From assembly GCF_018141425.1 (NCBI RefSeq), contig NZ_CP058561.1, positions 3,100,001 to 3,164,000 of the forward strand: DNA of 64,000 nt, read 5' to 3'. Below, piece after piece: positions 55,273 through 63,561 of this stretch. A program made the position numbers and the translations under genes. The notes under the pieces were generated by a model that did no database searches, had not been told where the DNA came from, and saw nothing but the letters and a program-made list of their open reading frames with translations. This stretch comes from Vallitalea guaymasensis. Its GTDB lineage: Bacteria; Bacillota; Clostridia; Lachnospirales; Vallitaleaceae. Numbering within the stretch: position 1 is the first letter of the stretch; every line of letters begins with the position of its first letter.

Positions 55273-56262
55273 TTAGAGTGAGTTAGCTTTTAGATAATCC
55301 AATAATGTATCAACTGTAGTGAAAGCCAAACCTGTTACAGTGTCCGCACATCCATAATATAATACTATCCTTCCAGTATCAGCATCTGTTAGTGCGGCAC
55401 ATGGGAATATAACATTTGGTACGTCACCGATGCATTCATAATCTGTTGTTGGTGTCATTATATAGTCTTTTGATCTGTATTTTACCTTCCATGGTTCATT
55501 GATATCAAGTAATGCACAACCCATCCTATAGACAAATCCATTACATGTAGTAATTACCCCGTGATATATCAATAACCATCCTTCATCTGTCTCAATAGGA
55601 ATTGGTCCAGGACCTATCTTTGTAGACTGCCAAGCTGAATCATTACCAGGTATAGTAGCCATAACATGACGGTGGTGACCCCAATATTCCAAATCATTAC
55701 TTTGACTATAATAAATATCTCCAAAAGGTGTATGCCCATTGTCGCTAGGTCTACTGAGCATAGCATATTTTCCGTTAATCATTCTTGGGAAAAGTACACC
55801 GTTTCTATTAAAAGGAAGAAATGCATTTTCCATTTGGAAGAATTCCTTGAAATCAAATGTATAACCTATACCTATTGTAGGTCCATGATATCCGTTACAC
55901 CAAGTTATGTAATATCTATCTTCTATAAAACAAATCCTTGGATCATAACGAAATTCTTTTTTTAATAATTCAGTATTGTCACTTTGAAAAACGATAGGTT
56001 CATGCTCGATTTCCCAATTAACACCATCTTTACTAAAACCCGCAAAAATATCCATACTAACTGATTTGCTATCACAGCGAAAAGCACCTGCATAACCATC
56101 TTTGAATGGTACAACCGCACTATTAAATACACTATTAGATGAAGGTATAGCATTTCGTTTGATTATAGGGTTACTTTTATACCTCCATATAGGCATTTCA
56201 TAACCTTCAGGTTTTTCCTGCCATGGAATGTTAGATAAACTATTTCCAATAATTTTTGCCAT
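55273..56262 (-). CDS. Glycoside hydrolase family 130 (mannoside phosphorylase-like)
   Basis: This 329-aa five-bladed propeller protein resembles GH130 phosphorylases and hydrolases of beta-mannosides. It shows Phe-Asn-Ser-Ala-Val-Val near 46, the catalytic-type Tyr-Asp-Pro-Arg-Ile near 105, Tyr-Ile-Thr-Trp-Cys-Asn-Gly, Gly-Pro-Gly-Pro-Ile near 215 and Leu-Leu-Ile-Tyr-His-Gly near 232. No signal peptide, so it is cytoplasmic. It lies downstream of the LplB/LplC/lipoprotein importer on the same strand and probably degrades the imported oligosaccharide. The exact linkage is not readable. Confidence 0.88.
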   Translation of the reverse strand: MAKIIGNSLSNIPWQEKPEGYEMPIWRYKSNPIIKRNAIPSSNSVFNSAVVPFKDGYAGAFRCDSKSVSMDIFAGFSKDGVNWEIEHEPIVFQSDNTELLKKEFRYDPRICFIEDRYYITWCNGYHGPTIGIGYTFDFKEFFQMENAFLPFNRNGVLFPRMINGKYAMLSRPSDNGHTPFGDIYYSQSNDLEYWGHHRHVMATIPGNDSAWQSTKIGPGPIPIETDEGWLLIYHGVITTCNGFVYRMGCALLDINEPWKVKYRSKDYIMTPTTDYECIGDVPNVIFPCAALTDADTGRIVLYYGCADTVTGLAFTTVDTLLDYLKANSL

Positions 56263-56295
56263 TAGTATGTCCCCCTTACTTTATTTATTTAATAT

Positions 56296-56383
56296 TTATG
56301 GCAAGGGTCAACTATAAGCTCTAATCTTTAATGATAATGACTTCTTTAAAAGATTATTGACTTAACCTTAACACTTGCCATAA
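56296..56383 (-). promoter_or_regulatory. Long stem-loop between importer and GH130 genes
   Basis: TTATGGCAAG (56296-56305) pairs with CTTGCCATAA (56374-56383), with inner pairings near AATCTTT/AAAGATT. It lies in the transcribed gap and may stabilise the lipoprotein mRNA or attenuate GH130 expression. Confidence 0.5.
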
Positions 56384-56422
56384 AAGATTATTAAAATAAT
56401 TTGTCACATATAATAGGATGTT

Positions 56423-57898
56423 TTATTTACTGAATTCATCAACTTGCTTTTGAGCTTCAGTAATTATTTTTTCGAATCCTGCAGCGTTCAGTTCATCTGT
56501 TATTTTTTTAGTTAATTCCATTGGATCTTTTGCTCCTGTTAATAATTCACTTCTGTATTTTAGATATATAGCTCTACATTCTGCTAATTCTGTTTCGATA
56601 CTTGATGTATTTAAACTAAAACCTATTAAAACTGAAGGAGTAGCATTAGCATTTAATTCTTTTACTTCATCCCATTGGTTGAATGAGCTAGTATCTTCTT
56701 GGGATACATTGAAGAAAGTACCTTGTGTATATCCAGCCATTGTCCAATCAGAGTTGAACTTATGCACTTTTCCGTCATCAGTATACTCAAAGTTTTCACC
56801 TTCAAGTCCATAGTAGAATGCATCTCTCACATATGAATCCTTATTCATTAATTCAATAAGTTTCAAACATTTTTCAGGATATTTAGTACCTGAATAAATA
56901 CCGTTAAGTGAACCACCAACTGTTGTATTTGATACAATGGTATCTGTGAATTGTACTGCTTCTGCTTCTATACCTGTATTAGGTCCCCATGTTGTTTTTG
57001 CAGCTGATGGCCATCCTTGTGCAATAAATGCAACTCTGTATCCAGATTGCTCATCAAGTGCTGGTGCATCAGCATTGATTATACCTTCTTTATACCACTC
57101 ATGTAATATACTTAATTCATCAAGTATATCTTGTTGTTCTAAAGTGTTAACAACAGTTCTTTTATCATCGTCATAACGAACTCCTAATGTTGGTAGACCT
57201 GCTTGCATAGTATCATAGTTGAAAAATACATAATCCAAACCATTTTTATATAATTTGAAAGGTGCAACATTTTCACCGTCTCTTATTTCTCTGAAAACAT
57301 CAGTTAACTGGTCAAGAGTTTTAAGATTTTTAATATCTATACCATATTTATCAACCATAGCAGTATCCCATACTAAGTATTGTGTTGCTGAACTATCTTT
57401 ATATGTTGGTACAGAATATATTTTCCCGTCTACAGAAACTGCATCCCAGTAATCTTTTGGAATATAATTGTATAGATCAGGAGTAACTGTTTTTACTAAT
57501 TCTGAAATATCTTTAAATGTACCTAATGAAACTTCTGTATTATATCTTGCTTCATTGGTGAAGAGAATATCAAAGTATTCGCCTGAGTTGACGATCAAAC
57601 TCTTTTTATCATCCCATTCACCCCAAGGAATTACACTTACATCAACATGAGCCCCAATTTTTTCTTCTAAATATTCATTAATATGTTTTTGCCACTTATC
57701 ATAATTTGTTGGCATTCCATTACCTACTGTGTACCATTTAAGAGTTGGAATATTCTCTTTGCTGCTGTCGTTATTTTCTTCTTGTGAAGTTTGACCATCT
57801 GTATTATTATCTTTCGTGTCTGTCTTTTTTGCACAACCTGCAATAGTCACTAGCATTGTAATTAATACTACCCATAAAAATAACTTATTTCTTTTCAT
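56423..57898 (-). CDS. LplA/family 1 oligosaccharide-binding lipoprotein
   Basis: This 491-aa protein has lipobox Ile-Ala-Gly-Cys (C22) and a Thr/Asp/Ser/Glu-rich linker, then a large binding fold typical of the LplA class. Segments include Ile-Pro-Trp-Gly-Glu-Trp near 100 and Pro-Thr-Tyr-Lys-Asp near 170. It is the external receptor for the two LplB/LplC-type permeases encoded upstream (minus strand) and precedes GH130. Ligand is probably a beta-mannan-type or related oligosaccharide, inferred from GH130. Confidence 0.9.
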   Translation of the reverse strand: MKRNKLFLWVVLITMLVTIAGCAKKTDTKDNNTDGQTSQEENNDSSKENIPTLKWYTVGNGMPTNYDKWQKHINEYLEEKIGAHVDVSVIPWGEWDDKKSLIVNSGEYFDILFTNEARYNTEVSLGTFKDISELVKTVTPDLYNYIPKDYWDAVSVDGKIYSVPTYKDSSATQYLVWDTAMVDKYGIDIKNLKTLDQLTDVFREIRDGENVAPFKLYKNGLDYVFFNYDTMQAGLPTLGVRYDDDKRTVVNTLEQQDILDELSILHEWYKEGIINADAPALDEQSGYRVAFIAQGWPSAAKTTWGPNTGIEAEAVQFTDTIVSNTTVGGSLNGIYSGTKYPEKCLKLIELMNKDSYVRDAFYYGLEGENFEYTDDGKVHKFNSDWTMAGYTQGTFFNVSQEDTSSFNQWDEVKELNANATPSVLIGFSLNTSSIETELAECRAIYLKYRSELLTGAKDPMELTKKITDELNAAGFEKIITEAQKQVDEFSK

Positions 57899-58010
57899 AT
57901 GTTTTTCCTCCTTTTTTTGAAATAGACATATTCGTCTATTAGATAATTAGATTATATATATAATATTATAGAAGCCTTTGTTTCAACTAATATAATATGA
58001 TATATCACTG

Positions 58011-58937
58011 TTAACCTTTTACTGCACCAATAGTTAATCCTGTTATAAAATATTTTTGGAAGAATGGATAGATACAAGCGATTGGTAAAGCAATTATTAT
58101 CGCAATAGCCATTCTAACCCCTTCTTTTGGCATCTGGTTTTTATATTGTTGTAAAGATACTCCCGCTGTAGGATTATTAGCTAGATATTCAATATTCTTT
58201 TGTATGTTATTCAATAATGCCTGCAAGGAAAGCAAGTCTGAATCATTTATGTATAAAGATGATAAAAACCAGTCATTCCAATATCCAAAGCTTAAGAATA
58301 GACTTATGGTAGCTATTACTGGTTTGGATATAGGTAAAACGATACTGATGAAAATGTTAAATTGTGAAGCTCCATCTATCCTAGCAGATTCAATAATAGA
58401 TTCTGGTATTGTCGTTCTAAAGAATGTCTTACATATGATAACGTTGAAAGAGCTAACTGCTAATGGTAATATCAAACTCCAAATAGAGTCCTTTAATCCA
58501 AGAAAGTTGGTATATACTACATAAGTAGCAATCATTCCACCGTTGAATATCATTGGTATAAACACTATCCAAGTCAAAAATCCTTTTAATTTATAATCAG
58601 GTCTTGATAATACATATCCCATTGTCGTAGTAAGGATAACACCGATTATAGTTCCTAGGCATGTAACTAGAATTGATATGAATAATGCTTTTAGGATAAC
58701 ATCTGCTTCTTGGTATAAAAACATGTATGCATCCATTGAAAATTCTTTTGGTATTAAATGATAACCGTATCTTGCTAATGATTTTTCAGATGTTATGGAT
58801 ATCATGAATACGAATACAATAGGAGCAATACTTATAATCGAAGTTATAATGAAAATAATGTTAAATATGACATTGGAAGATTTTTTAATTCTATTAAACT
58901 TTAGTATTTCTTCTTTTTCGTGCTTCTTTTTAGACAT
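58011..58937 (-). CDS. LplC-type sugar ABC permease
   Basis: The start is ATG 58937, 10 bases after GGAGG; a TTG at 58946 abuts the site. The 308-aa protein has six membrane helices, an EAA-type loop Glu-Ser-Ala-Arg-Ile-Asp-Gly-Ala near 202, and the C-terminal Thr-Ile-Gly-Ala-Val-Lys-Gly usual for LplC/YtcP proteins. It partners the LplB-type permease encoded 18 bases upstream. No ATPase is encoded in the locus. Confidence 0.9.
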   Translation of the reverse strand: MSKKKHEKEEILKFNRIKKSSNVIFNIIFIITSIISIAPIVFVFMISITSEKSLARYGYHLIPKEFSMDAYMFLYQEADVILKALFISILVTCLGTIIGVILTTTMGYVLSRPDYKLKGFLTWIVFIPMIFNGGMIATYVVYTNFLGLKDSIWSLILPLAVSSFNVIICKTFFRTTIPESIIESARIDGASQFNIFISIVLPISKPVIATISLFLSFGYWNDWFLSSLYINDSDLLSLQALLNNIQKNIEYLANNPTAGVSLQQYKNQMPKEGVRMAIAIIIALPIACIYPFFQKYFITGLTIGAVKG

Positions 58938-58955
58938 AATGTTCAATCCTCCATT

Positions 58956-59930
58956 CTATATGATAGCATTTTCATTATCTATTTTACGTACAATCCAATT
59001 TGCAAGTAGAATAGTAATACAGCCGGTTACTGATTGAAAGAAAGTTGCTGCTGCAGTCATTCCTATTGGAGAAGCGGAACGAAGTGCAGTATATACATAT
59101 GTATCAAGAGTAGATGCTACATTATATAATGAGCCTGGAATACCTCTTGTTATCTGATAGAATAATCCGAAATCCGAATTAAGTATACGACCAACATTAA
59201 GAATAAACATCATGATAACAATTGTTTTGAGTGATGGAAGAGTTATGTATTTTATCTGCTGCCATTTAGAAGCACCGTCAATAACAGCTGCTTCATATAA
59301 TTGTGAACTTATTCCTGCGATGCTTGCCAAGTAGATTACCATGTTGTATCCAACAGTTTTCCATAATTGCATAAATATTAGAATGTAGGGCCAATATTTA
59401 GATTCCATGTACCATTTGATAGTATCGTTGCCAAATAATGATAAAACATTATTGAATACACCTTTATCCATACTTAAGAAAGCATATACGAAATAACTGA
59501 CTACAACCCATGACATGAAATGAGGGAAGAACATCATGGTTTGATAAGTTTTAGATTTTCTTTTGCTATATATAAGGCTTATCATAATTGCTAAAGTAAC
59601 AGGAACTATAATTCCCAAAATGATGAAGATAAGATTATATCCTATTGTATTTCTAAGTAAAACGAATATTGTATTTGACTTAATAAGATATCTAAAATTA
59701 TCAAAGCCAACCCATTCACTATTAAATAAGTTATAGAGAAATCCTTTGCCAGGAAATGTGACATATTTTTTAAATGCTATAATTATTCCAAACATAGGAA
59801 GAAAACTAAATAATATATACCATATTAAAGTAGGAGTTGCTAACAATGTTAATTCAAAATCATCTTTTCGCCATTTTCTTTTTATACTTTTCTGCTTTTT
59901 CTGTTTCTTTGTTCCCTTAACCATTACCAT
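58956..59930 (-). CDS. LplB-type sugar ABC permease
   Basis: I choose ATG 59930 (324 aa), about 10 bases after GGAGAGGAG; earlier in-frame starts would sit upstream of that site. After a Lys-rich tail come six membrane helices. The EAA-type loop is Tyr-Glu-Ala-Ala-Val-Ile-Asp-Gly-Ala-Ser near 225, and an early Phe-Leu-Pro-Met-Phe-Gly-Ile segment is typical of LplB. It is the first gene of the minus-strand importer-GH130 operon, divergent from the LacI-type regulator. Confidence 0.88.
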   Translation of the reverse strand: MVMVKGTKKQKKQKSIKRKWRKDDFELTLLATPTLIWYILFSFLPMFGIIIAFKKYVTFPGKGFLYNLFNSEWVGFDNFRYLIKSNTIFVLLRNTIGYNLIFIILGIIVPVTLAIMISLIYSKRKSKTYQTMMFFPHFMSWVVVSYFVYAFLSMDKGVFNNVLSLFGNDTIKWYMESKYWPYILIFMQLWKTVGYNMVIYLASIAGISSQLYEAAVIDGASKWQQIKYITLPSLKTIVIMMFILNVGRILNSDFGLFYQITRGIPGSLYNVASTLDTYVYTALRSASPIGMTAAATFFQSVTGCITILLANWIVRKIDNENAII

Positions 59931-60387
59931 AAACCATTTTCTCCTCTCCATATTTTTATCATAGTTATACTTTAACATATTTAATAAAAAAATACAACGT
60001 TTTTTAACATTTTCAAGCTTTTGGTTGTTGAATATGCTTATAATATACGATTTTTTAGGGGGTTTTAGGTATAAAATTAATAATTAAAATTAAACTTATT
60101 GGGTTAATTAACGTTTACTTTAATAAAATGTTAAAATAATGTTAACTTAAAATGTTAACATTTATGGGGGCTGGACTAGTTTTTTAGTAAAATAATAGAA
60201 TAATTAACATGATACAATTGTTGTACTCTTTTTGTCATTATGCTATAATCTATAAAGTAATTGTTAATACTAAAAATTAATATCATGAGTATTAATGTAT
60301 TTCATGATATTGAACATATTTGATATAATAATGTTAAAAGATTATTAATTCATATGTTAAATAACGTATTGAATAGGGGCTGTATAA
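59931..60387. other. Divergent control region of the LacI / importer locus
   Basis: 457 bases without a gene. It holds a minus-strand promoter (TTGAAA at 60016-60011, 16-base spacer, TATTTT at 59994-59989), and a cluster of GTTAA-type palindromes: GTTAATTAAC at 60103-60112 and AATGTTAACATT at 60151-60162. These are likely LacI-family operators. Confidence 0.6.
60151..60162. promoter_or_regulatory. Palindrome AATGTTAACATT, candidate LacI-type operator
   Basis: A perfect 12-base palindrome in the divergent region. Related half-sites (ATGTTAA, AACGTT) recur nearby, including inside the importer promoter at 59996-60012. Confidence 0.5.
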
Positions 60388-61434
60388 ATGAAAAAAATAA
60401 CAATGCAAACTATAGCAGACCAACTTAATATATCTCGTGTAACTGTTTGGAAAGTCCACAACAACTATCCAGGAGTTTCAGATTCGTTACGCAAGAAAAT
60501 ATTAGATAAATCTAGAGAGTTAGGCTATGAAAAATTACGGGCTACTGATGACGAAGAGGATTATAATATTGAGATTCCTAATAATTCTAATGTAGAAAAA
60601 ACAACTATCTCCGTAATTGTATGTCGTCCTGAATCATCAATTTTCTGGATGGATATAATTCATAATATAGCAAAAACCTTATCGTTGCTTAACATAAACT
60701 TAATGTATACATATCTTCCTACCAAAGTGGGCAAGGATTATAAATTACCAGATATTTTAGTTGATGGAACAGTACAAGGTACCATCGTACTTAATGTATA
60801 TGATTATAATATATTGTCATTGATAAATAATCTTGAAATACCAAAAGTATTTTTGGATATGGTACCAACAATACCAGTGTCAAAGCTTACTGGAGATTTG
60901 GTTTTACTGGAAGGTTATCATGCCATATTTAACATAACTGAAAACATTATCAAAAAAGGAAGAAAAGAAATAGGATTCATTGGTGATATAAATTATGCTG
61001 TAACCAATCATACTAGATACGAAGGCTATGTTGCAGCAATGGAAAAAAATGATCTAGCCATCAATAAAGATTTTTGCCTTACTCATAGTATAGGGATATA
61101 TTCATATGCTGAAGAGATAAATGATTTTCTATCTAAACTTGATAAATTACCAGAAGCTTTTGTTTGTGCTAGTGATTTCATTGCTAATTTTGTACTGGAT
61201 TATCTTAAGAGAAATAACTATAGTGTTCCTAAGGATATTGCAATCTCTGGGTATGACGATAGTAGAGAATATACTCATCTGTCAGGAGATTTGACTACTG
61301 TTCAAGTGAGAAACGCTGCATTGGGAGAGAGGCTTGTCAGACAGCTGTTATATAGAATAGAACATCCTGACTATCCTACTGAAACAATTAACATTCAACC
61401 TAAGATTCTTTTTAAGAAATCTACAGATTTTTAA
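60388..61434 (+). CDS. LacI-family transcriptional regulator
   Basis: This 348-aa regulator has a helix-turn-helix at residues 4-50 (Met-Gln-Thr-Ile-Ala-Asp-Gln-Leu-Asn-Ile-Ser-Arg-Val-Thr-Val-Trp-Lys-Val) and a periplasmic-binding-like sensor domain with Gly-Phe-Ile-Gly-Asp near 195 and Ile-Ser-Gly-Tyr-Asp-Asp-Ser near 285. It is divergent from the importer/GH130 operon and should control it in response to a sugar. Trp in the recognition turn (Thr-Val-Trp) replaces the more usual Ser/Tyr residue. Confidence 0.92.
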   Translation: MKKITMQTIADQLNISRVTVWKVHNNYPGVSDSLRKKILDKSRELGYEKLRATDDEEDYNIEIPNNSNVEKTTISVIVCRPESSIFWMDIIHNIAKTLSLLNINLMYTYLPTKVGKDYKLPDILVDGTVQGTIVLNVYDYNILSLINNLEIPKVFLDMVPTIPVSKLTGDLVLLEGYHAIFNITENIIKKGRKEIGFIGDINYAVTNHTRYEGYVAAMEKNDLAINKDFCLTHSIGIYSYAEEINDFLSKLDKLPEAFVCASDFIANFVLDYLKRNNYSVPKDIAISGYDDSREYTHLSGDLTTVQVRNAALGERLVRQLLYRIEHPDYPTETINIQPKILFKKSTDF

Positions 61435-61447
61435 ACAAACCACACCA

Positions 61448-61481
61448 GGTCATTCATACACTATTATTGTGTTGAATGACC
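61448..61481 (+). terminator. Rho-independent terminator after the LacI gene
   Basis: GGTCATTCATACAC and GTGTTGAATGACC pair with one bulge, followed by GTTTTTTT. Confidence 0.85.
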
Positions 61482-61658
61482 GTTTTTTTAATTGCTGATA
61501 ATGTTATAGTCTTTTGGTTAGGTTTTGATTTTTCAACATTGTAATACAATGAAAAAGCATATAAGTTGAAAATTAAAGATTTATCTTTTGTTATATTTTG
61601 TATATAATTAATTTAGAAATATTTATTTCATTTTAAAAATAATAATTACAGCATGTTA

Positions 61659-61666
61659 ATGAAGCA
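61659..61666 (+). repeat. Left 8-bp target duplication ATGAAGCA
   Basis: ATGAAGCA stands directly outside the left terminal repeat, and again at 63539-63546 outside the right one. Confidence 0.88.
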
Positions 61667-61762
61667 GGTAGTGTAAAGTAGCCTATGAAAAACAAAAACA
61701 AAAAATAATTAAGCCTTAAAAGAAAAAAAGGTAACAGAAATAGCTCTTGGTAACTTACGCCA

Positions 61763-61884
61763 CCCTTGACAGCACCATTAAACAATGCTTAAAAATGGTG
61801 CCGACGGTGAAAAACTCAAGAGCAGATAGACCTATCCCGTCGTAATCATGGCATTGTAGCATTGTTTAATGATGCTATCAAGGG
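61763..61884 (-). ncRNA. Structured non-coding end of the IS, possible RNA
   Basis: The arms 61763-61789 and 61858-61884 match at 25 of 27 positions. The two mismatches become G-U pairs only when read on the minus strand, the transposase strand. The loop adds CGACGG/CCGTCG pairing, and GCTCTTG upstream can pair with CAAGAGC in the loop (pseudoknot-like). It may be the 3' part of the transposase transcript. Confidence 0.45.
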
Positions 61885-61928
61885 CATGTCCCTGCGGGAT
61901 GGCTGTATCAGTGCCTCTGGTTCAAAAT

Positions 61929-63386
61929 CTAAGAACAGATAGATTGTTGCTCTTGTAAATGAAGAATGGTTTTTTGACCAAGGTATATAAGGAGTTGCCA
62001 TTTTCCAGGCATGTTATCAGCTTTGGAGAGCAAATTAACCCTATTCAAAGGCTTTTTATAGCAAGTAACTTTATGGGGACGTAGGAAATTGTAATAAGCT
62101 ACCCATAAAGACAAGGCATAATTAGCACCATCATAATTATCGTAACCATTGGTTATACGATAAGAAGCTTTAAAAGTTCGGTTAAGGCGTTCTACAATCT
62201 GCTTGAATGGGCGAAACTTTTTAGAAACTTCGTCATCATTGGAAAGACCTATTACCTGAGTGATATCAAACTTAAGAGGATCTTTCTCACGGAGAGCGAA
62301 TTGTTGAGAAGCTAAAGGATAAGCGCTATAGCCATCAGCAATAAAACGAAATTTATCAGGAAGCTTTTTAAGATTGCGAAAAGCCATACGCATAGCAAGG
62401 ATACAAGGACCTACGCCACGATTATCAGATACCCTGTAACCAAGGATAGAACGAGAAACAGCATCCATAATGAACCAAACATAACCTTTGATACCACGGA
62501 CTTTGATATAAGTTTCATCAGCTATCATAGTAGAGAAATGGTTGTAATTATAATTATCAACAAAAGGTTTAATAAGAGTAGCAGCGGAATGAGCATAGTT
62601 AGCAACCATAGTATGAGAGATATCAATACAATGAATGTCTTTTAAAGCCTGAGCAGTTTTTCTTAAAGATAGTCCAAGGTTTACATGATAAGACAAACAA
62701 AGTCCCATGATATAAGCACTTTTACTACGGAATTTAAAAGAAGAAGCATTTTTAGGAAGAGAATCCAAATCCATAGCAAAAAAATCTACAGAGAATTCAC
62801 GGTAGATATAGCGTAGTTTATACTTATAGCGATCAGAATGTTTTACGTCATTAGGTAATTTACTCACATTGGATATATAATAAGAGCACTTATTATTAAT
62901 GCACTTATGTACATTAAAATGTTTCCTATCTTTTTTTGCAACAAGAGAATGATTGCAATAAGGGCATTTAAGAACAAGAGGAGAAGAAACTTGTTCACCC
63001 GTAACAAAAGTTTTTTGGCAAACTTTACACTTAAATTGGCCTTTACCACCATTATTATCGTAAATATATTGCTGTGGAGCACCACATAAAGGGCAAATGG
63101 TATCGTTAGGAACATTACGGATTTTACCTTTTTGAGTCCTAACAGGTTTTAAAGGTTTACCATAACGAAGAAGATAGTATTCAGTCAAAAATTGCCAATC
63201 TTGTTTAACAAAGCGTTTAATAATAGGTAGTTTATCGGTCTTGAATTTCTGATACTTAGGTGAATGAGCATCATCAAAAGCCCATTGCTTAAGAGGAATA
63301 AATTTAGAGATGAAAAGAAGTAACCAAGAAATTTGTTGATTTTGGTATTGAATTATATTAAGTAAATAAGTTATAATTGAAGGCAT
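61929..63386 (-). CDS. IS240-type DDE transposase with zinc ribbons
   Basis: In this 485-aa protein, the N-terminal third has Cys-X2-Cys sets (Cys-Pro-Leu-Cys, Cys-Lys-Val-Cys, Cys-Pro-Tyr-Cys, Cys-Ile-Asn-Asn-Lys-Cys) that look like two zinc ribbons. The DDE core has Asp in Ile-Ala-Asp-Glu-Thr-Tyr, Asp in Ile-Ala-Asp-Gly-Tyr and Glu in Ile-Val-Glu-Arg-Leu-Asn. The segment Ile-Lys-Gly-Tyr-Val-Trp-Phe-Ile-Met-Asp-Ala is typical of IS6/IS240 transposases. The frame is intact, so the element may be active. Confidence 0.88.
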   Translation of the reverse strand: MPSIITYLLNIIQYQNQQISWLLLFISKFIPLKQWAFDDAHSPKYQKFKTDKLPIIKRFVKQDWQFLTEYYLLRYGKPLKPVRTQKGKIRNVPNDTICPLCGAPQQYIYDNNGGKGQFKCKVCQKTFVTGEQVSSPLVLKCPYCNHSLVAKKDRKHFNVHKCINNKCSYYISNVSKLPNDVKHSDRYKYKLRYIYREFSVDFFAMDLDSLPKNASSFKFRSKSAYIMGLCLSYHVNLGLSLRKTAQALKDIHCIDISHTMVANYAHSAATLIKPFVDNYNYNHFSTMIADETYIKVRGIKGYVWFIMDAVSRSILGYRVSDNRGVGPCILAMRMAFRNLKKLPDKFRFIADGYSAYPLASQQFALREKDPLKFDITQVIGLSNDDEVSKKFRPFKQIVERLNRTFKASYRITNGYDNYDGANYALSLWVAYYNFLRPHKVTCYKKPLNRVNLLSKADNMPGKWQLLIYLGQKTILHLQEQQSICS

Positions 63387-63538
63387 AGCAATGACATCCT
63401 TTCAGGAATTTTTGGTGTGTTGGAACTTCAATTATAACTGAAAATAGGGGGTCATTGTTATTTTATTGCAAAAAACTGTGAAACCCTTGATAAATAAAGA
63501 ATTTAAACAAATAGTGTAGTGTTAAACTTTACACTACC

Positions 63539-63546
63539 ATGAAGCA
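63539..63546 (+). repeat. Right 8-bp target duplication ATGAAGCA
   Basis: Direct repeat of 61659-61666, confirming both ends of the IS and its insertion between the sulfatase gene and its original upstream DNA. Confidence 0.88.
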
Positions 63547-63561
63547 AAGAGGAGAAGAGAA

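Larger units (their letters stand above)
61667..63538 (-). mobile_element. IS6/IS240-like insertion sequence, complete, 1872 bp
   Basis: It is bounded by perfect 13-bp inverted repeats (GGTAGTGTAAAGT at 61667-61679; its complement at 63526-63538) and 8-bp direct repeats, the duplication size of the IS6 family. It is about twice the length of standard IS6 elements, because of an extended N-terminal transposase region and about 250 bp of structured non-coding DNA at the left end. Confidence 0.88.
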
